Source of the DNA: Paracoccus sp. (in: a-proteobacteria) | GTDB taxonomy: Bacteria; Pseudomonadota; Alphaproteobacteria; Rhodobacterales; Rhodobacteraceae | NCBI RefSeq assembly: GCF_030538695.1 | Contig: NZ_JAUNTN010000010.1 | Coordinates: forward strand, 26,860 to 90,859 | DNA: 64,000 nucleotides | Direction: 5' to 3' | Part shown: positions 27,654 through 35,772 of the stretch, piece after piece | How the letters are laid out: every line of letters begins with the position of its first letter | Position numbering within the stretch: the first letter of the stretch is position 1 | Notes under the pieces: model-generated | Databases searched by the model: none | Told to the model about the DNA's origin: nothing | The model's input: the letters and a program-made list of their open reading frames with translations, nothing else | Position numbers and translations under genes: made by a program

Positions 27654-28125
27654 CATGTCCTCGTGATGTTTGGGGCCACGGCCCCTGTGCAAACAGATTG
27701 GATTGGGTCAGCCCGCCATCTTCGGGGCAGCGGTGATGTGCCCAGATGCGCCACTGATCCGGTGTCGGGCCGGGCGGGGTCACGCGGACAGCCCAAGGCC
27801 CCCATGACTGACCGCCGGGTGAGCGGTTGCCGACCGGGCGGGAGGCGTCCTCGCCGGACGTATCGACCCATGCCCGTTCCCACGCCCCGTTGCGCTCGAC
27901 ATAAGCGGACAGGCTCAAGAACTCGCAACGCCGCTTGACCATGTGGCCGCTGACCACCAGCGTGGGGCCGGATGCCTCGATGCTGGTGACGGTTACACCG
28001 GCGAACGGGCTGCGCCCGGTTGCGGCCCGATAGGCTGATGTCTCACGAATGGGCGTCAGGCTGTCGAGCGCAGGCACGATCAGGACACCAAGCCAGACGC
28101 CGGTCAGGATGCTACCCCACTTCAT
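27643..28125 (-). CDS. Phage hypothetical protein with N-terminal membrane segment
   Basis: The 160-residue protein begins with a signal-like or anchor segment (MKWGSILTGVWLGVLIVPAL) and has a beta-rich periplasmic part. ATG 28125 is chosen over a long upstream frame that shadows the next gene. It overlaps the upstream gene by 4 nt and the endolysin start by 11 nt, so it is part of the same compact operon. I do not recognise the family. Confidence 0.6.
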   Translation of the reverse strand: MKWGSILTGVWLGVLIVPALDSLTPIRETSAYRAATGRSPFAGVTVTSIEASGPTLVVSGHMVKRRCEFLSLSAYVERNGAWERAWVDTSGEDASRPVGNRSPGGQSWGPWAVRVTPPGPTPDQWRIWAHHRCPEDGGLTQSNLFAQGPWPQTSRGHDAR

Positions 28126-28463
28126 TTGCGCCCCCGCCAGATGTCCCACAGCGCCTTGATCTGCGCCGGGTTGTCGGACAGATCGAGGATGCGCCGGACG
28201 ATGTTTTCCCCGGTCAGCGCCAGCAGCGCGGCGGCCAGCGTCCGCATCTGCTCGCCCTCCCAGCCGAGGATATGGCAAACCGGGTCCGTGCCGACCCATG
28301 CGGCCAGCAGCGCAGCCGCAGCGGTGCCCAGCGCCCGACGCAGCGACAGCGACGGCGACAGCAGCAGCTTGACCACCACCGCCAGCGCAGCCGCCAGCCA
28401 AGCCCCGAACACTTGCCCGGTTTCGCGCATCACCATCAGCCATGTGTTTGGATTATCCGGCAC
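28122..28463 (-). CDS. Phage membrane protein, holin-like
   Basis: The 113-residue protein has hydrophobic segments at about 18-36 and 42-60 and perhaps a third at about 73-88, then an amphipathic tail ending IKALWDIWRGRK. The start is GTG. Its position just upstream of the endolysin suggests a holin or a holin partner. No family is recognised with certainty. Confidence 0.6.
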   Translation of the reverse strand: MPDNPNTWLMVMRETGQVFGAWLAAALAVVVKLLLSPSLSLRRALGTAAAALLAAWVGTDPVCHILGWEGEQMRTLAAALLALTGENIVRRILDLSDNPAQIKALWDIWRGRK

Positions 28464-28818
28464 GTCGCCACACCCCGACAGTCAGCACCGCCAGCGAGGC
28501 CAGCCCGCAACCGCTGGCAGCCCAAGGCTGACCCCACAGCAGCCATGCAATCCCCCATGAGGTCAGCGCCCAGGCACACCAGTCCAGCGCACAATCCCAC
28601 CACAGCGGCGCCGTGCGCACTGTCAGCCCCTGTCCGGTTTCCCAGATCGCATAGGCGGCCAGCGAGATGATCAGCGCCAATTCGACGCCCAAAGCCGCGA
28701 CCAGCACCAGCATGACCAGCGCGGCCAGTCCCTGATGCGCACAAAACCGGGTTGCCCATGGTTCAGCCTCGGTCTCGGCGGCGGGCGAGGTAAACAGTTC
28801 GATCAGCAAGTTGTTCAT
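28453..28818 (-). CDS. Phage membrane protein of unknown function
   Basis: The 121-residue protein has three or four hydrophobic stretches (about 29-62, 78-96 and 100-115) and is rich in tryptophan. It overlaps both neighbours, by 4 nt with the upstream gene and by 11 nt with the downstream one. It is part of the lysis/late operon. The function is unknown. Confidence 0.55.
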   Translation of the reverse strand: MNNLLIELFTSPAAETEAEPWATRFCAHQGLAALVMLVLVAALGVELALIISLAAYAIWETGQGLTVRTAPLWWDCALDWCAWALTSWGIAWLLWGQPWAASGCGLASLAVLTVGVWRRAG

Positions 28819-29549
28819 GCCAGCCTCGCTTGTGCATAGGTTTCAAGGGCGGTGCGCTGCGCATCGGTCAGCGTCCCACCGATTTTCAGCAGGACATCGC
28901 GGACGATCAGGCCAGAACGAGCAATGATCTGACCGGTTGCATTCGCTTCGCCGCCAATCACGAAGGTATCGCCCGACGCATTGGTTTGCCGGTCCCCGGT
29001 CGAGGCCAGCGCCGTGACCTGCTGCCCTGCGACATGGACGGTCATCGACAGGCTCATGTTGGCAATACCCTCGGCCTTGGCCCATGCGTAACTGCGCGGG
29101 CCGCTGGCGGACGGCAGATCATAGGCACGGATGGTGTTGCCGCTGTAAACACCCGCGTCGGGCAAGCGGAAACCGAACGAAACCGGGTTGTTGTTAAAAA
29201 CCAACGGCCCGTTGTAAAACGCCCGCTGCATCACGCTGGAAGGCTGACACAGCGCCCAAAGCTCGAACGCGGTTTCTCGCGGCCAAGGCTCCCGCGTGGC
29301 GGCGTAACACCCCGCAGCGCAGTCCAGCCAGCCGCCCCGCACAACCGGATCACCAGACCTATCCATGACCAGCGGCAGCCCGTGGCGGGCGGTCCAAGTC
29401 GCCCCAGCATCCTCAGCCGCATAATGGGCATAAGGGGCATCGCCGAACAGTGCCAGCGGGAACGGGTCAGCAGGTTCGGGCGGGGCAATGGAACGCGTGC
29501 CTTTCGACAAAAGCCTGTCCAAGCCAAGATCAAGGCGCCGCAACTTCAT
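28815..29549 (-). CDS. Phage protein with LamG/concanavalin-like C-terminus
   Basis: The 244-residue protein ends with a segment typical of concanavalin-like jelly rolls (ARSGLIVRDVLLKIGGTLTDAQRTALETYAQARL). The N-terminal half shows no recognised motif. Such domains occur in tail fibres and adsorption proteins. It overlaps the small gene upstream by 4 nt (ATGA). Confidence 0.5.
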   Translation of the reverse strand: MKLRRLDLGLDRLLSKGTRSIAPPEPADPFPLALFGDAPYAHYAAEDAGATWTARHGLPLVMDRSGDPVVRGGWLDCAAGCYAATREPWPRETAFELWALCQPSSVMQRAFYNGPLVFNNNPVSFGFRLPDAGVYSGNTIRAYDLPSASGPRSYAWAKAEGIANMSLSMTVHVAGQQVTALASTGDRQTNASGDTFVIGGEANATGQIIARSGLIVRDVLLKIGGTLTDAQRTALETYAQARLA

Positions 29550-29791
29550 GCCAGCGATTCCATAACGGCAACCGCGCCCATGCCTTCGGCGCGGCGGATA
29601 TGGGCCTTCTGACCAGCGGCCAGTTCGACCGCTTGCCCCGGCTGCAAAACCAGCCCAAGCGCATTGTCGGGATTATCGCTGACGGTGATGCGGATAGGTG
29701 CCAACTGGCACTGAACGATGACGCCGCCCGTAGGCACGGGAAGCGCCGTCCAGCCAGAGAAAGACACCTGAGTCGTGGGATAATGAGCCAT
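29546..29791 (-). CDS. Small phage structural-type protein
   Basis: This 81-residue protein is beta-rich (QVSFSGWTALPVPTGGVIVQCQ) and ends in KAHIRRAEGMGAVAVMESLA. It is probably a small tail or head-decoration-like protein, but no family is recognised. Its start codon and likely ribosome-binding site lie inside a strong hairpin (29789-29832). Confidence 0.55.
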   Translation of the reverse strand: MAHYPTTQVSFSGWTALPVPTGGVIVQCQLAPIRITVSDNPDNALGLVLQPGQAVELAAGQKAHIRRAEGMGAVAVMESLA

Positions 29792-29832
29792 AGGATTTGC
29801 CTCTCAAACCGTTGAGAAGCGCAAATCCTATG
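29789..29832 (-). promoter_or_regulatory. Long hairpin covering a start codon
   Basis: CATAGGATTTGC (29789-29800) pairs perfectly with GCAAATCCTATG (29821-29832), and an inner TCTCAA/TTGAGA pair (29802-29807 and 29812-29817) closes a 4-nt loop. On the minus-strand mRNA the ATG of the small phage gene is in the 3' arm. It may control translation or mark the end of the preceding transcript. Confidence 0.6.
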
Positions 29833-29872
29833 CGCAGTTCGTCACCCTTCTACCAGATCATGCGGCGGCGCG

Positions 29873-31519
29873 CTAGTTATAGATCATCGGTGCCTGATTG
29901 TCCCGGATCGTCTGATTCAGCTTTTGGTTCAGGCTGATTCCAAACTCGTTGCGAGCACTAGCCCGCAGCCTGCCCCGCAAAGATTGCCGGATCGTCTCCG
30001 CCTTAATCGCGTTCATGGGATAGGTGACATTGTAGCGGCTGATTCTCTCCATGACATTATCAGGTATCGGCCTGCCTTCGCGCAGCGCATCGGTTACGGC
30101 CCGGAGGATATCTTTGCGCTCGTCCGTGATACGCTTTTCCTCGTTCTTCATCCGGTTGTTGACGCGGTAGCGTTCGGTCAGTTGCGCCGGGGTGAAGCCG
30201 CTGGCTTTGGACAGAACTTGCAGCGGGTTCATGTTCTCGATCAGCGGATCACCATTCAGGGTCCGCGCCCCATCAAACCAGAACCGGGCAGCTTGTAGCG
30301 GGTCACGGACAAATTTAGGCACCATCTGTTCGATCCCGCGCATGGTGTCGCGCTTCATCATGGACGCGCCTTTGATCGCACCGGAAGCGATACCGGCCAC
30401 CGGACCAAGCATGTCATTAACAAAGTGGTTCCACATGTCCTCGCCTTCCAGATCACGGCCAGAGTCGCGGAACCAAAGGTTCGGCATACCGATGCGCTGG
30501 GTCAGGTCGATGCCGGTTACATGCCCCGGCGCACCGTTCAGCGCCATGCCCATGATCCAGTTCCATGCCGCCGTGCCGGGGTCATCACCTTCCATCAGCA
30601 GGGCATTTTCCAACCATTTCTCAGCATCGTCCTCACCACCGGGGAAGAACAGGCCAAGAAGCATCATCAGCAGGCCATAGCCCCATGTGCCACGAATCCC
30701 GGCATGAGCCATCATGGACAGGGTGATGCCGATCAACTGGTGGCGAGCCTCGGCACGTTCTTCCTTGCTGGCTCCGTTGAAGGTCTGATGAGCATCGCGG
30801 AACAACCGCCACAGCGTGTTGACGGTATAGGACCGGAACAAGAATACGACCTTAAAAATGTCGCCCTGCATGAAGCGGGCGCGACTGCTGTTCTGATAAT
30901 CGTAATGAATCTTCCATGTCAGTGCCGAGGCTTCCTCGACGGCACTTTCATGGCCGATTCCTTCCTTGCGCAACAGCCGGTAATTGGCAAGAAACGTCAC
31001 CTCGCGGTTCAGCCGTTCCGCATGGTGGAACATCCAGCCAATCTTCTCCATAACCATCTGCCGGACCGGGCTGTATTCGATGCCGGATTCTGCGACAGAC
31101 GACAGATCGTGCGATTGGGTTTTGTCCACCGTGCCTTTACGATAAGCTGCGGCCATCGCAGCCTTTTCATCGACAGTCAGGCGTGCCGACTTGTCCGCCC
31201 ATCCTTTGCCATCAGCAAAATCGCGCAGCGCCCTGGTCAGCTCACCCACGGACCCGGTGACGCCCGCTTTCTTAAAGCGATGCGACATGACCGGGACACC
31301 GATCAGCGTGGTCTGGCTGATGTTGACCAGCGCGGCGGCAGGGGACATGCCAAGATACCAGACAAACCCGAAACTGGTCGCAGCGGTGGAAAACTGATTG
31401 CTGGTGGGCGCCATGGTGAATTGGTGACGCTTGCGCATTTCCTCGACCACGAATCCCGCGCGCTCCGGGTTGGCACTGGCGGCAGCTTCTTCTGCCGCAT
31501 CATTGAGCGCCTCATCCAT
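29873..31519 (-). pseudogene. Truncated large phage protein (polyvalent/PLxRFG-type), C-terminal part
   Basis: The frame encodes about 548 residues of what looks like the C-terminal part of a very large virion or injected protein. It contains long helical stretches, hydrophobic segments (GYGLLMMLLGLFFPGG, AALVNISQTTLIG) and KNEEKRITDERKDILRAVTDALREG. Family members are often over a thousand residues. The frame continues upstream only through sequence that is antisense to a GapR-like gene, so the 5' portion was lost, probably by deletion near 31520-31560. No functional start is likely. Confidence 0.6.
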
Positions 31520-31558
31520 ATCCAGACTGTGCCGCAGACGAGCAAGCTGGTGGGAGCC

Positions 31559-31771
31559 ATGGAAGATTTGTTTCCCAAATACGAGCAGCTCGAAGCCGAG
31601 AAAGCTGACATCACCGAGCGTCAAAAGGAGGTCATGTCCGAGGCCAAGGCGCGCGGCTATTCGACCGTCGCCATCCGCAAGATCATCGCCCTGCGCAAGC
31701 GCGACCACGACGACATCGCGGAAGAAGAAGCGATTTTGGAAATGTATAAGCAAGCGTTGGGGATGGAGTGA
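31559..31771 (+). CDS. GapR-like DUF2312 DNA-binding protein (short)
   Basis: The 70-residue product matches the GapR/DUF2312 family over nearly its whole length: YEQLEAEKADITERQKEVMSEAKARGYS, IRKIIALRKRD and EEEAILEMYKQALG. GapR is a nucleoid protein that binds overtwisted DNA; phage copies also exist. Relative to the usual 80-90 residues it lacks about ten N-terminal residues. A GGGAG sequence precedes the ATG. It could be a genuine short form or a remnant at a deletion junction with the opposing truncated virion gene. Confidence 0.75.
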   Translation: MEDLFPKYEQLEAEKADITERQKEVMSEAKARGYSTVAIRKIIALRKRDHDDIAEEEAILEMYKQALGME

Positions 31772-31875
31772 TGACTGACCTGTCAAATCAAGCGTTGGAG
31801 CGACTTATCGCCGAAAATAACGTGGATCCTAGTAAGCGGCGCTCTCATAATCGCGGCTTTCTTCGTGGCGATTGA
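31771..31875 (+). CDS. Small phage protein, 34 residues
   Basis: A 34-codon frame (MTDLSNQALERLIAENNVDP... ending FLRGD) starts on the TGATG overlap with the GapR-like gene and ends overlapping the next small frame. Its tight coupling argues for a real gene. It has no recognisable family. Confidence 0.45.
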   Translation: MTDLSNQALERLIAENNVDPSKRRSHNRGFLRGD

Positions 31876-32021
31876 GAGGCTGTGATGCGACCAAGCCACG
31901 CAATTTCTTTATCGCGGGGTGGCTGGCCCATGCGGCGGACGCAAAGATGGATGCCGCAGGCATTGCTGGGGCCGCCGTTATCGCAGCGGTTGGCCTGTGG
32001 GCCGCAGTGCTGGAGCGTTGA
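31872..32021 (+). CDS. Small phage membrane protein, 49 residues
   Basis: From a TTG at 31872 the frame gives a short basic start, then AGWLAHAADAKMDAAGIAG and a membrane segment (AAVIAAVGLWAAVLER). It overlaps the previous frame by 4 nt and ends 1 bp before the HTH gene. The start codon is uncertain. The function is unknown. Confidence 0.4.
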   Translation: MRGCDATKPRNFFIAGWLAHAADAKMDAAGIAGAAVIAAVGLWAAVLER

Positions 32022-32022
32022 T

Positions 32023-32214
32023 ATGGGTGCACCGCTTCCGATCTTCATCAGGCCATTTCAGGTTCAGCAGGTGTTCGGGATCCACAGGTCCACGCTTTAC
32101 CGTTGGGCGAATCAGGGGTTGCTTGTGATTCACAAGCGCGGAAACATGGCGTTTGTTCGGGCGGTTGACGTTGAAAAGGTCATTGTCAGCTTGGGGGACC
32201 AGATGGGGGACTAA
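32023..32214 (+). CDS. Small helix-turn-helix protein, AlpA/excisionase-like
   Basis: The 63-residue protein has a MerR/AlpA-type winged HTH: PFQVQQVFGIHRSTLYRWANQGLL, then HKRGNMAFVRAVDVEKVI. Such proteins serve as excisionases or as activators of integrase genes. ATG 32023 follows the preceding stop by 1 bp. It lies just inside attR and its end includes the right arm-type repeats. Confidence 0.75.
   Translation: MGAPLPIFIRPFQVQQVFGIHRSTLYRWANQGLLVIHKRGNMAFVRAVDVEKVIVSLGDQMGD
32191..32212 (+). promoter_or_regulatory. Right arm-type repeat pair (TGGGGGAC twice)
   Basis: Two GGGGGAC copies with 12-bp periodicity, in the same orientation as the left pair and about 40 bp inside attR. They overlap the end of the small HTH gene. 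Confidence 0.5.
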
Positions 32215-32253
32215 GGGTCAACACAGACGATTTATTGTTTATTTACAATAAGG

Positions 32254-32264
32254 TCTGGTGCCGG
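32254..32264 (+). repeat. Right attachment-site copy (attR) at the tRNA-Thr 3' end
   Basis: TCTGGTGCCGG includes the CCA end and acceptor strand of the minus-strand tRNA-Thr. Integration here leaves the tRNA gene intact, which is typical for tyrosine-integrase elements. Confidence 0.65.
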
Positions 32265-32331
32265 TGAAGGGACTCGAACCCCCGACCCCATCATTACGAA
32301 TGACGTGCTCTACCAGCTGAGCTACACCGGC
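32256..32331 (-). tRNA. tRNA-Thr(CGU)
   Basis: The minus strand gives a 76-nt cloverleaf with encoded CCA. The acceptor stem is GCCGGTG/CACCGGC, the anticodon stem CGTCA/TGATG and the anticodon loop TTCGTAA, so the anticodon is CGU, reading ACG for threonine. GGTTCGAGTCC is the T arm. It is the integration site of the prophage and remains intact. Confidence 0.96.
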
Positions 32332-32390
32332 CAGCCAAGGTTTCCCCTGGTGCCGCGCCGGATAGCAGGTTCCGACGCGGGGGAAAAGGG

Positions 32391-32417
32391 GGCGAGCGCA
32401 TTTTTCCTGCGCCCGCC
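32391..32417 (-). terminator. Hairpin after the HemY-like gene
   Basis: GGCGAGCGCA (32391-32400) pairs with TGCGCCCGCC (32408-32417) with one mismatch. It follows the HemY-like stop by 8 bp on the minus strand, with a CCCTTTTCC stretch behind it. A moderate terminator. Confidence 0.5.
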
Positions 32418-32424
32418 CAGAACC

Positions 32425-34233
32425 TCAGTCATCATTTTTGCCGTGATGCGCCAAAGGCTCGACATCCGGGCGGATTGGTTGGGCGTCGTCGATCTCGACC
32501 GGCGCGGCCTCGGCGGTCAGCACCGGCGCACTGGCCTGTTTGCGGGACACGGGTTCCGGGTCGGTCACGGTGCGCGACGGTGCGCCCGTGTAATCCGATT
32601 CGCGCGGCACCATGCCGGGGGCGACATGCGCCACATCGAACGGGCGTTCGCGGTGATGTTTGGACGCAGGCACCGGCGTCGGAACCGGCTCTGGCGCGAC
32701 ATGACCCGGTGCCGAAGCCGCCTCAAGCACAGGCTTTTCGGGGGTGGGCTTTGAGGGAGCGGGCGCGACCTCGGGTTCCGGCTGAACCGCCGTGACCGAA
32801 GGTCCGGTCACATCAGCATCATCCGCCGCCGCAACCACGGCAGCCTCACGCCCACCGACCAGCAGCGGCAGCATCGCCGCCGAGGCCGCAGGCGAAGTCG
32901 CCGCCGTGCGTTTGTCATCGGGTTCACGCCAGGTTAACGTGTCAAAAGCCCCGCAAGAATCACAGACAGGCGCCCATTCGGCCATGACGTTATGGCACTT
33001 GTCGCAGCACCATTGGGGGCCGCGGCTGGCGGTCAGGGCGCGGGCCAGCCAGCCACGCACCACGGCGTCATCGGCACCTTCGCCACGCTCGACCGCCGCC
33101 ATGATCGACAGGGTACGGGTGGTCGGGTGAACCTCGGCCAGATTGCCAAGCGCGCGGCGCGCGGCGGGAAAATCCTCGGCGGCCAGCAACAGTTCGGCGT
33201 GCAGCAAATGGCTTTCCTCGTGATCCGGGTTCTTGCGGATCAGCGCGTCAAAGCGGCGCAGGCGGGCGGTCGGGGTCTCATCCGGCACGATCTGCGCATA
33301 TGCGGCGGCCAGATCGGGATGCGGGCGCACCGACCAGGTTTTTTCCAGCACGCGGGCGGCGTGTTTCGCATCACCCTTGGCGATATAGGCCCGTGCCGCC
33401 AGCGCCGCCGCCGGAATCAGGTCGGGCGAGGCCGCCGCCGCCGAAATCGCGGCCTCTTGTGCGCTGATATTGTCGCCCTGATCCAGCACTTCGCTGGCCT
33501 CTTTCAGCGCCAGAACCGCATCGCGGCGGATGTGGACATCCTTGGGCATCTCGCCCTGACGACGCTTGTCCTTCAACACGGCGCGCGCACCTTTCCAGTC
33601 GCCCTCGGCGGTCTGAAGTTGCAACAAGGTATCCTGCAATTCGCCGTGACGCGGTTTCAGCGCATAGGCTTTTTGCGCCAGCAGCAGCGCCTTGTGAGTG
33701 TCGCCCTTGGCCAGTTCCTGCCGCATCAGACCGCGAATCCCGACAAAGCGGGTGCGGTCGTCGCCCAGCAGGCGGCGATAGACGCGTTCGGCGGTTTTCT
33801 GATCGCCCGCAACCTCGGCGGCCTGCGCGGCCAGCAGGTCGGTGATATGCGGCTTTGACAGGTATTTCGCGGCTTTGGACGCCTTGTCCTGCGCCAGCTT
33901 GCCCTCGCCCGAGGCAATCGCCAGCATCCCTTCGGACAGCGCCTCATAGCCCTTGCGCTCGCGCCGACGGTGGAAATAGCGGTTCAGCGCCGTTTCATCC
34001 CCGGCGACAAAGCGCAGGATCGCCACCCCAAGCCCGACCAGCCGCAGCAGCAGCCAGCCAAGCACCAGCAGCACCGCCAGCGCCACCAGCGCCTGAATCG
34101 GGCCAAGCGTGTATTCGGTGCCGTCATAGGTCAGCTGCAGCGGATGACCATATTGCGCCGCTTTCATCGCACCAAGCGCGACGCCAAGCACAACCGCGAA
34201 AAAAAACAGGATCTTCAGCAGGGATAACAGCAT
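32425..34233 (-). CDS. HemY-like N-terminal domain protein with TPR region and zinc ribbon
   Basis: The 602-residue protein has two N-terminal membrane segments (about 5-25 and 42-66), the HemY_N block (FHRRRERKGYEALSEGMLAIASGEGKLAQDKASKAA) and a long tetratricopeptide-like region to about residue 370. A CCDKC...CDSCG zinc ribbon and a proline/alanine-rich disordered C-terminus follow. It is the last gene of the hemD operon. The family name comes from its position near haem genes; it is not the oxidase HemY. The exact role is unknown, perhaps in envelope or haem homeostasis. Confidence 0.85.
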   Translation of the reverse strand: MLLSLLKILFFFAVVLGVALGAMKAAQYGHPLQLTYDGTEYTLGPIQALVALAVLLVLGWLLLRLVGLGVAILRFVAGDETALNRYFHRRRERKGYEALSEGMLAIASGEGKLAQDKASKAAKYLSKPHITDLLAAQAAEVAGDQKTAERVYRRLLGDDRTRFVGIRGLMRQELAKGDTHKALLLAQKAYALKPRHGELQDTLLQLQTAEGDWKGARAVLKDKRRQGEMPKDVHIRRDAVLALKEASEVLDQGDNISAQEAAISAAAASPDLIPAAALAARAYIAKGDAKHAARVLEKTWSVRPHPDLAAAYAQIVPDETPTARLRRFDALIRKNPDHEESHLLHAELLLAAEDFPAARRALGNLAEVHPTTRTLSIMAAVERGEGADDAVVRGWLARALTASRGPQWCCDKCHNVMAEWAPVCDSCGAFDTLTWREPDDKRTAATSPAASAAMLPLLVGGREAAVVAAADDADVTGPSVTAVQPEPEVAPAPSKPTPEKPVLEAASAPGHVAPEPVPTPVPASKHHRERPFDVAHVAPGMVPRESDYTGAPSRTVTDPEPVSRKQASAPVLTAEAAPVEIDDAQPIRPDVEPLAHHGKNDD

Positions 34234-34244
34234 TTTTGATCCTC

Positions 34245-35702
34245 TTAATTGGCGGGGGCGGACAGGCCGGACAGCGCAGCCTGAGCCTGAGCATAACGGC
34301 GGGCGCCGTCCAGCCAGCCGGACATGGTGGCTTTGGCGCTGTCGGGCAGGGTTTCGATTCCGGCGATGGCGGCGGCGATGTCGCCAGCCTTGACGGCCGC
34401 GCCCGCGCGGGACAGCACGGCATCGGGATCATCGCCTTCGCGCGGGGTCACGGAACGCGCGCCGGTCTGTGCTTTCAGAAAGTTTCCGATAATTCCGGTG
34501 GCCCCCTGACCGCCCGGATTGTCCCGCAGCGCGGCGGCCAGCGCATCACGCGCGGCCTGATCGAAACCAGCCTGAACCTCGGTCAGCGAGGGAATATCCG
34601 CCGCCGTCAGCGCCTCGGGGGCCTCCACCCCGGCGGCTTGCAGATCGGCCAGCGGTGCGGCCCGGTCGCCCCCCTCGGCCAGCGCCCCGTGCAGTCGCGC
34701 AACCGCAGCCTGAGCCCGGGCAGCATTGGCCGCAGCAGCGGTTTCGGCCTGCAACCGGGCGGCCTCGGTCTCGGCTTCGGCAATGCGGGATTCGGCCTCT
34801 TGTGCGGCGGCGGCAATCTGCGCCTGCGTGGCTTCGGCGGCCCCTGCCAGCGCGGCAAGGCGCTCTGCCGCCTGCGGATCAAGGGCGGGGCGTGCCGCCA
34901 GTTCGGTCAATTGCTGCGCCTGATCCTGCAAGCGGGTCTGCATATCGTTCAACGATTGTTCCAGCGCCGCCAGTTGCAGCGCCGGGACAGCCTCACCCGC
35001 GGGGGCATTGGCGGCAGCCTCAAGCGTGGATTTCAGCGCCGCAATTTCGTCGGCCTGCGCCTGCACCTGCTGGGCCAGAGCCGGGTCAGCTTCGGCAGCC
35101 GCAGGCGCGGGCAGATCAGCCAGCGCGGCGCGGGCCGCCTGCGCCGCAACCTGACTGGCAGCCTGCGCGGCTGCCTGAGTTGCGGCCTCCTGCGCGGCGG
35201 AAACCGCCTGATCTGTGATCGCCTGCGCATCGACCTGCTCTATCGGCGCGGCGGCGGGACGCCAGGCTTCGGGCAGGTTCGGAATGGCGTAATACATCGC
35301 CCCGGCCCCAAGCCCCGCAGCCACAACGCCGCCAAGGAAGGTCGGCACAAAGCCGGTGCGCTTGATAACCGTGGTCTGGCGTGGAGCTTCCGCCATGCGC
35401 GGGGGAACGGTGGCGATGGTCTTGTCCACCTCGGGTGCCGGTTCAGCGGGTTTTACGGCCGGTTTATCCGCCTCTGTAGCGGCCTTGGCATCCTTTGCCG
35501 GTCTGACCTGCGCAGCGGGCAGGCCGCCCTGACCGATCAGCGACGAATCGGCAGGCTCGATCTTTGCGGTGCCGGTTGCGGCTGCACCCTGCCCGGCCTG
35601 AACCGGGGCCGAACTGATAACGGACCCCGAAACCGGCAGCGGTCTTTGCTCGGGTGCCGGGGAATCGCTGGTTTCGGCTGCCGTCTGATCCTTGTCCTGC
35701 AC
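34245..35702 (-). CDS. Mitofilin/COG4223-like membrane protein
   Basis: The 485-residue protein has a disordered N-terminus (about 1-120) rich in Pro, Ala and Glu, one membrane segment (about 121-141, GFVPTFLGGVVAAGLGAGAMY), then a long Ala/Glu/Gln-rich coiled coil (about 150-350) and a C-terminal helical domain. The start is GTG with an AAGGGGAT ribosome-binding site. Alphaproteobacterial members of this family are related to mitochondrial Mic60 and usually lie next to hemD and hemY-like genes, as here. Confidence 0.85.
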   Translation of the reverse strand: MQDKDQTAAETSDSPAPEQRPLPVSGSVISSAPVQAGQGAAATGTAKIEPADSSLIGQGGLPAAQVRPAKDAKAATEADKPAVKPAEPAPEVDKTIATVPPRMAEAPRQTTVIKRTGFVPTFLGGVVAAGLGAGAMYYAIPNLPEAWRPAAAPIEQVDAQAITDQAVSAAQEAATQAAAQAASQVAAQAARAALADLPAPAAAEADPALAQQVQAQADEIAALKSTLEAAANAPAGEAVPALQLAALEQSLNDMQTRLQDQAQQLTELAARPALDPQAAERLAALAGAAEATQAQIAAAAQEAESRIAEAETEAARLQAETAAAANAARAQAAVARLHGALAEGGDRAAPLADLQAAGVEAPEALTAADIPSLTEVQAGFDQAARDALAAALRDNPGGQGATGIIGNFLKAQTGARSVTPREGDDPDAVLSRAGAAVKAGDIAAAIAGIETLPDSAKATMSGWLDGARRYAQAQAALSGLSAPAN

Positions 35703-35772
35703 GCGAAATCCCCTTTGCTTCTGCGCCCATCCTTGCGCCGCAGCGCCAATCTAGCGGCCTGCGGCCCCTGCC

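Larger units (their letters stand above)
22926..32264. mobile_element. Degraded prophage integrated in tRNA-Thr(CGU)
   Basis: About 9.3 kb bounded by an 11-bp direct repeat (TCTGGTGCCGG), of which the right copy covers the 3' end of the tRNA-Thr gene. Inside are a tyrosine integrase, an RTX protein, a lysis cassette, tail- or virion-like genes on the minus strand and an early operon with a GapR-like and an HTH gene. Terminase, portal and capsid genes are missing, and the largest gene is truncated, so the element looks defective. Confidence 0.8.

Noticed and set aside
31882-32022. A longer N-terminus for the small HTH protein
   Set aside because: The added sequence is unlike the family, and another frame there gives a better small membrane protein; ATG 32023 fits the domain.
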